From NCBI GenBank assembly GCA_014843695.1, contig CM026395.1, positions 48,652,557 to 48,716,556 of the forward strand: a stretch of 64,000 bases of DNA, given 5' to 3'. The position numbers and the translations under genes are program-made. The DNA is from Archivesica marissinica. Taxonomy: Eukaryota; Mollusca; Bivalvia; Venerida; Vesicomyidae. Positions 61,101 to 64,000 of the stretch are shown here, in pieces. Within the stretch, counting starts at the first letter, position 1. Each line of letters opens with the position of its first letter. The notes below the pieces were generated by a model that saw nothing but the letters and a program-made list of their open reading frames with translations, made no database searches and was not told where the DNA came from.

Positions 61101-63788
61101 GAGCAACTTATCAAAGGAAATTGGTCTACAGGTAAACAGAAAACGCTTATACGAGAGCTTAAAAGAATTGCTTTTGTTCCGTGCGGCCAACTGATGAAAA
61201 GAGCTGATGAATTGTTTGATCCGAAAAATGAAGTTTTCAAACACATGATGGATTCTTCAAGAGACTTTCCTCCGGCCATTTTCAGACATCATGACTGGCA
61301 TCGTTTTCTGAAGATGTTGGGGTTGATCTGTGATATAGATGACAACATGCTAGTTCAGTATGCACAGCAAATAGCTAATGAATCTGATGCTGGCATTACA
61401 GAACAATTGCGGATTAAGTCGAGAATACTACTTCGTCGGCTTACTCAAAACAAAGGCAGTAACTGGCAAGAACATACATTGTCTTTATTAAGAGATGTTC
61501 GATTTATTGAACCATACATTATGCGAGGGGAAGAAATTGAAATTTGGCCACAGTTGGCTACAAACGACAGACTTGTGTGCTTTAACGAGGCTATTGCCTC
61601 TACACACTTGAGCTTGTGTTGGACAACCGTTAACTTACTCAAAGAAGAAGATTCTCATGAACTTCACGAATCTGTCAGAAAGCTACTTGGTATACATGAA
61701 GTTCCTCCTGTCGATAAAGTAATACTTCATTGTCAGAATGTATGTGACTCGCTTAAATCCAAATTGGATTTGATCAGCGGAGAATTTGTTAAGCGTCAAA
61801 TGACTTGTTTTTATAAGTTCTTTGACTGCGAACGACCCGACGCAAATTTGATGGCTCGTCTGCAATATACGCCATTCGTTCACTTGCCAGAAGAGAATAA
61901 TATTGTCAAAACGAGTGCAGTCATAATTGACTTAGAACATGGACTGGAGATCAAACCGTTCTTGTTCAAAGCCCCAAAGTTCTACGGAAATTATCACGAA
62001 TTATTTGAATTCATGGGATGCAAAACTCGAATAATGTTCCGTCATTATACCGATATTCTTCAAACTTTAAAGACAAAGTGCAAAGGAAACCAGATGATTC
62101 CTGATGAACAAGGAATTGCACAAAAGGTTCTAAGAGGATTGATTGGTATAGAAATAGTGAAAGATGAAAGCGTCCAGAATGTAAAGTCCGTGTTTCTACC
62201 CAATACAGACTTAGTGTTTGTCGATTCCAAACGTATTGTAATTTCTGACAACGATGGCTATAAAGAAAGGTTACAAGGAAACGTTCAACTTGATATGTTT
62301 GCTGGTGCTTCATTTCTTAATGTCTCCGACTACTGTCCGAAGAAAATATTTACACAGTGGCCGGAACATTTGAAACCAAGAATGTTGACGAATATCGTCA
62401 CAGAAATTGTACAGTTAGGTGATGGGACTGAGCTGGCAAACAGCGTCAAAGCGAAGGTGGTTGAGGAATTTCTTCATTCTGACGATTTAGTAAATGCTTT
62501 ATGTCGTTTGCTAAAACATCAGTTTTGCAGAAGACCAAAGAAATTGAAGTACGATGCCAAATACTTCGAGGAAATGATTCGTGAACGTCTACAGAGTATT
62601 TGTGTTGTTCAAATGAGAAGTCTACGAACTGTGTTAATGTACTTGGAACACCCTGTTAACGGTTCTGAAATTGAAATACCGTATTACATCAACAAAATAA
62701 ACACAGGACAGATAGCATTTTATTTCACATCCTGTAGTACATATACAACAGGGTTGGTTACACTGATACACGATTACGTCATTAGCCTCGATCAAGAATC
62801 TATTTCCTGTTTGATGTCAATGTTGCGCTTAATAAAAGCACCACAAGAACTATCGAGTGTACTTGATAGCTTAAATATCGAGAAATACGACAACCTTCAC
62901 TCGTTCAAAATAGACTATTTTCCGTGTCCTGGGACATACGTAGAAGAGAAATTTATTCCATTCCTGGAACAAAGCATACGCCCGTTTCGTGACCACGAAT
63001 ATAGACATGTTGCCATGGAACTTCAGGATACAACCTTTGATGGTGATGATGATGCAAACCAAATTCCAATTTACATCTACGTCAAGATCATAGAAGAAGT
63101 CAACATTTCAAACATAACATGCAATTTGAGAAGGATATATGTTGTTAACACTGGAAACGCTGAATTAGTGTCTGAACAAGTGCCTATATATCGCTTATAT
63201 AGGTTTGTACGCAAAGAGGAAGACCCCGGGAATGAATTACAAAGCTATGACACAGAACCGATTGAGTCGAAACCATTTGATGACCACTGTCGTCGGATTA
63301 GAGAAGATTTAAAGGTGGCATGGACCCTACTTGAAATAGATCGTAAACGAATCGTGCGACGTTTGCTGTTTAAGTGGCATCCCGATAAAAATCCTGGAAA
63401 CAAAGAGTATTGTACCAATGTGTTTCAGTACATTAAGATTGTCATCAGTCGACTGGAAAATCAGGAAGTAGTAGTAGACAACGTAAATGATGAAATGTCT
63501 AGAGGGCCCTCTAACGTTTCAAAGTCCTCCTCAGAGTACTACGATGATGTAGGCAGAAAGGCTAAAACTATTGCCCGTGCCTACTATGACAACCTTAATC
63601 ACTACAACAAAAAAGAACGAACTGGACCATATTCGCATTCTAAAGCGGCTAGTATTAAACGTCCAGACCAGACTGAAGCTAAACGATGGTTGAGACAAGC
63701 GAAAAACGATTTCCTAGCCGCAAAGGCATTGATGCCAGAGGCGGATCGTGCTGATTGCTACAATTGGATATGCTATACTTGCCATCAA
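40150..63788 (+). CDS. SACS: Sacsin-like giant chaperone (six coding exons, 3' end outside window)
   Basis: Coding exons: 40150-40153, 41874-41995, 44510-44626, 47873-48020, 50782-52338 and 52908-63788. All junctions are GT/AG and their phases agree. The sum is 12,829 nt, or 4,277 codons once the apparent 2-nt deficit near 58499 is allowed for. Three sacsin-repeat modules start with GHKL/Hsp90-like ATPase N-boxes at about residues 43 ([11 protein letters not shown]), 1379 ([11 protein letters not shown]) and 2406 ([11 protein letters not shown]). Each has a G2-type glycine motif (GRFGLGF, GKFGLGF, GQYGVGF). A J-domain with HPDKNP lies at about 4141, and a HEPN start ([14 protein letters not shown]) just before the last donor. 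Module order and spacing match vertebrate SACS, a protein-quality and cytoskeletal chaperone. No N-terminal ubiquitin-like domain is seen: the protein would begin [11 protein letters not shown] and enter module 1 directly. It could be an ortholog or one of several invertebrate sacsin-like paralogs. Confidence 0.88.
40489..40606. mobile_element. Foldback element in sacsin-like intron 1
   Basis: The left arm ATAGTTTCCATCACGGTATG with TTACATTGGGCTTG is inverted on the right as CAAGCCCAATGTAGTTCACA with CCGATGGAAACTAT. Total about 118 bp, no ORF. Confidence 0.8.
40884..41836. repeat. 22-bp minisatellite in intron 1 (~43 copies)
   Basis: Units of about 22 bp: CCTGTGGTATTAATACGTAA then TT, with TCAATACG and GATACGCAATT variants. 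It fills more than half of the intron and ends about 38 bp before the exon 2 acceptor. Confidence 0.95.
41874..41995 (+). CDS. SACS: Sacsin-like exon 2 (start of ATPase module 1)
   Basis: The acceptor CTTACTTTCAG precedes it and the donor AAG|GTTCGA follows. It encodes a basic N-terminus ([14 protein letters not shown]), then [20 protein letters not shown] and GQILK, the conserved lead-in to the sacsin ATPase N-box. The frame ends at a codon boundary, and the next exon continues exactly with [10 protein letters not shown]. Confidence 0.85.
41982..42242. repeat. 52-bp minisatellite overlapping the exon 2 donor
   Basis: About five units start with ACAAATATTGAAGGTTCGAT and end AGTTTCGCTGCACAGT. 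The first unit begins inside exon 2, so its last 14 exonic bases and the donor are repeated in each unit. A sixth, diverged unit resumes at about 42355-42418 after a SINE tail insertion. Confidence 0.9.
42255..42354 (+). mobile_element. ~100-bp SINE 3'-tail insertion with TSD
   Basis: Starts CCAGGAAAGGTGTTGTTAGG, contains GCCGGCGATATAGCCC and ends in a run of ATAACAT repeats. The duplication ACAAATATTGAA at 42243-42254 and 42355-42366 shows it landed inside the 52-bp array. Confidence 0.88.
42550..42762 (-). mobile_element. tRNA-Thr-type SINE, family C (partial, intron 2)
   Basis: Minus-strand body with GGTGCTTTACACCGTGCACG, AGAGGAGACTCTGGAATGGG and an AGATTAGTC/CTCTTAAACGTAAAACACA tail. The head is truncated after the B-box region. 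Confidence 0.75.
42958..43201. mobile_element. MITE-like element with TTTAACCC ends (intron 2)
   Basis: Ends are inverted: TTTAACCCATTCAACACC on the left and GGTGTTGAAAGGGTTAAA on the right. Internally a hairpin pairs AAAAAGTGCAGATCCTGATG with CATCTGGATCTACACTTTTT around 43098-43160. Confidence 0.82.
43738..43918. repeat. 25-bp pyrimidine-rich minisatellite (intron 2)
   Basis: About seven identical units of CGTCTGTCTCACTGTCCACT then TTACC. Three frames read through because no stop occurs. Noncoding and intronic. Confidence 0.95.
43965..44345. repeat. Diverged dispersed repeat with inverted arms (intron 2)
   Basis: Two related stretches contain TTTTCACCAAACATGGC and CTTTCACCAAACGTGGC followed by GATGTCTA(C/G)TTGTGCATA. 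An inverted arm, TATGCACAAGTAGACATTAT, lies at 44335-44355. A similar phrase, TTTTCACCAAACTTGACAAG, lies at 40836 in intron 1. Confidence 0.65.
44510..44626 (+). CDS. SACS: Sacsin-like exon 3 (ATPase N-box of module 1)
   Basis: Acceptor TTATTGCAG, donor AAG|GTACAT, 39 codons in phase 0. It begins [20 protein letters not shown], the N-box in which Glu and Asn of the GHKL fold position water and magnesium. One change from the usual sacsin consensus is visible: NAEDAG where modules 2 and 3 have NADDAG. Confidence 0.88.
44686..44876 (-). mobile_element. tRNA-Thr-type SINE, family C (partial, intron 3)
   Basis: Minus-strand head AGATCTGTAGTCCAGTGGTT, B box CGCAGGTTCGATTCC and body GGTGCTTTACACCGTGCACG. 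It carries a small internal repeat (GTTAATTTTAGTAGCGTC and a copy) and lacks the 3' end. Confidence 0.78.
45298..47368. repeat. 24-bp minisatellite in intron 3 (~86 copies)
   Basis: Units of 24 bp: AGTTCATCCATATCTGGATT then CAGT. The second C of TCATCCAT alternates with T (TCATTCAT). Some units are 20 bp through loss of CCAT. Since 24 is a multiple of 3, frames of up to 355 residues are open on both strands (FSSSSISG on plus, ELLNPDMD on minus). The common C/T change alters amino acids in every frame, which argues against coding. Confidence 0.96.
47873..48020 (+). CDS. SACS: Sacsin-like exon 4 (ATPase module 1, G motifs)
   Basis: Acceptor CATATTCCAG, donor ACAG|GTAAAA; 49 codons plus one base (phase 1). 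Encodes [20 protein letters not shown], then [20 protein letters not shown] and IT. This is the conserved continuation of a sacsin ATPase, with the GRFGLGF nucleotide-lid motif. The split Asp codon is completed by exon 5 (HIT-DYP). Confidence 0.88.
48118..48303 (+). mobile_element. SINE family B (full, intron 4)
   Basis: The head CCGATTAGCGCAGTGATTAG is followed by a body with CTCCGGTTTCCTCCCACACG and a tail, CTTGTTTCGCAGTCGTTGTA then AATAAATAAAG. Short flanking repeats TACTCTT at 48115 and 48304 may be the TSD. Confidence 0.75.
48500..48700 (-). repeat. Dispersed repeat, copy 3 (partial, minus)
   Basis: Inverted match to the right part of the elements at 6195 and 32395, around GACACTACATCAGTGAC and CAAATTTCTACAGAATGTAA. 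Includes ATATATTTGCCACAGAAT. Confidence 0.5.
48919..50012. repeat. 17-bp minisatellite in intron 4 (~64 copies)
   Basis: Units of 17 bp GAACTGTAGGAAGCAGT with GCCGT and CAGGGA variants and a few partial units (GAACTGCAGT, GGTAATGTAG). Noncoding. Confidence 0.96.
50030..50223 (-). mobile_element. SINE family B (full, minus, intron 4)
   Basis: The minus-strand head CCGATTAGCGCGCTTGGTTC is followed by a perfect B box, GGGTTCGATCC. The body has CTCCGGTTTCCTCCCACACG, and the tail has GAGCGATTAATAGAAGTTGT. It is the best preserved head of this family in the window. Confidence 0.85.
50345..50475 (-). mobile_element. tRNA-Thr-type SINE, family C (partial, intron 4)
   Basis: Minus-strand head with ATATGTGACCAAGTGGTAAA, CACGTTGGATTGTCAATCCA and a degenerate B region. 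Diverged, with the 3' half missing. Confidence 0.6.
50608..50756 (+). mobile_element. SINE family A, 5'-truncated (intron 4)
   Basis: Starts at GGCAAGGCAGTTGAATTCCA and runs through CTCGAGGGTGATTAATATAA to the A-rich tail. It lacks the tRNA head and ends about 25 bp before the exon 5 acceptor. Confidence 0.8.
50782..52338 (+). CDS. SACS: Sacsin-like exon 5 (rest of module 1 ATPase and linker)
   Basis: Acceptor CTAATTTCAG, donor GAAG|GTATGT; 1,557 bp, entering and leaving in phase 1. Begins [20 protein letters not shown], typical of the sacsin repeat after the ATPase glycine motif. It continues with [17 protein letters not shown] and [20 protein letters not shown], then [15 protein letters not shown], also found in modules 2 and 3. 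The reading frame is uninterrupted. Confidence 0.9.
52495..52745 (+). mobile_element. SINE family E (intron 5)
   Basis: The head GTCGATTGGTTAACGTCGCT has a degenerate B box. It is followed by TTGGCAGTTTCTTACGGAGA, AAGTACTGGTTAAACACTGC and the tail GCCGGCGATATAGCCCAATA, then GGTGTAAAACCGGAAC. It is the full-length context of the ~90-bp tail insertions. Confidence 0.78.
52908..63788 (+). CDS. SACS: Sacsin-like exon 6 (modules 2 and 3, J-domain, HEPN start)
   Basis: Acceptor TTCATTTGCAG; ends at CAA|GTAAGA, so the HEPN helix continues in an exon beyond the window. About 10.9 kb as one exon, as in vertebrate SACS. Module 2: [20 protein letters not shown] (residue ~1378), [28 protein letters not shown] and [15 protein letters not shown]. 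Module 3: [20 protein letters not shown] (~2405), [12 protein letters not shown] and [16 protein letters not shown]-domain: [10 protein letters not shown] (HPD at ~4141). [22 protein letters not shown] then [11 protein letters not shown]. The frame shifts once near 58499: upstream it hits TGA at 58523, while the downstream frame is open from 58500. Confidence 0.9.
58496..58535 (+). other. SACS: Apparent frameshift in module 3 of the sacsin-like gene
   Basis: Upstream, frame 1 reads VIILDP then CTEGNIT and stops at 58523. From 58500 the other frame reads [19 protein letters not shown], which is the expected sacsin continuation. The change equals a loss of two bases (or gain of one) at about 58499. 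No intron signals fit. Sequencing or assembly error, a null allele or pseudogene decay all remain possible. Confidence 0.85.
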
Positions 63789-64000
63789 GTAAGAGCTAGA
63801 TATTTATTTTAACATAATATTAAATTAATTATACTATTATAAATAATAATGTTTGATTACCAAGGTCAAATTCATATCGGTTTGCACACGTGAGAGAATA
63901 TATATGTTCTAATATTCTGGAACGGAATGCTAATGAGAGTTAACTAGCATATGTTGTCATAGCAACGGTTTACACGTAAATATAATTCCCACTAAATAAT
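63789..64000. other. Start of the next sacsin-like intron
   Basis: Begins GTAAGAG and is AT-rich. The in-frame stop at 63810-63812 would truncate the HEPN domain after its first helix, so splicing is preferred. Confidence 0.6.

Overview
The window looks like nuclear DNA of an invertebrate animal, most probably a mollusc and perhaps a bivalve. It is AT-rich and has genes with GT/AG introns, several tRNA-headed SINE families with target-site duplications, foldback MITE-like elements and very large tandem arrays. The two genes I can support are typical metazoan genes: an IkB/cactus-type NF-kB inhibitor and a sacsin-type giant chaperone. The species assignment is inference; nothing in the sequence fixes it.

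Layout. 1-8.9 kb: the edge of a 1,000-N gap, short minisatellites (39, 31 and 27 bp units), a cluster of tRNA-like modules, SINEs and an inverted-repeat element; no gene was found. 8.99-24.80 kb: a block of three unrelated tandem arrays, a 13-bp array (about 1 kb), a 41/42-bp satellite (about 10.7 kb) and a 20-bp array (about 3.4 kb). 24.8-26.3 kb: MITE arms and a hairpin. 26.3-28.8 kb: a two-exon IkB gene on the + strand, with an N-terminal DSGxxS degron, six ankyrin repeats, a perfect kB-type motif about 160 bp upstream of the ATG and an intron full of nested SINEs. 28.9-40.0 kb: foldback element, a second 1,000-N gap, SINEs, one unrecognised GC-rich ORF, and 37-bp and 29-bp arrays.

40.1-64 kb: a sacsin-like gene on the + strand. 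Six coding exons fit together by splice phase: 40150-40153, 41874-41995, 44510-44626, 47873-48020, 50782-52338 and 52908-63788. They encode about 4,277 residues: three sacsin-repeat modules, each starting with a GHKL/Hsp90-like ATPase, then a J-domain with an HPD motif and the start of a HEPN domain that continues beyond the window. No ubiquitin-like domain was found before the first module. One apparent 2-nt frameshift lies near 58499. Four of the five introns are expanded by minisatellites and/or SINEs. One array of 52-bp units begins on the end of exon 2 and repeats its splice donor.

The two genes are not evidently functionally linked. IkB would hold an NF-kB factor in the cytoplasm until signal-induced degradation. 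The sacsin-like protein would act as a chaperone-type scaffold. Most long ORFs in the window are minisatellites read as protein and are not annotated as genes.
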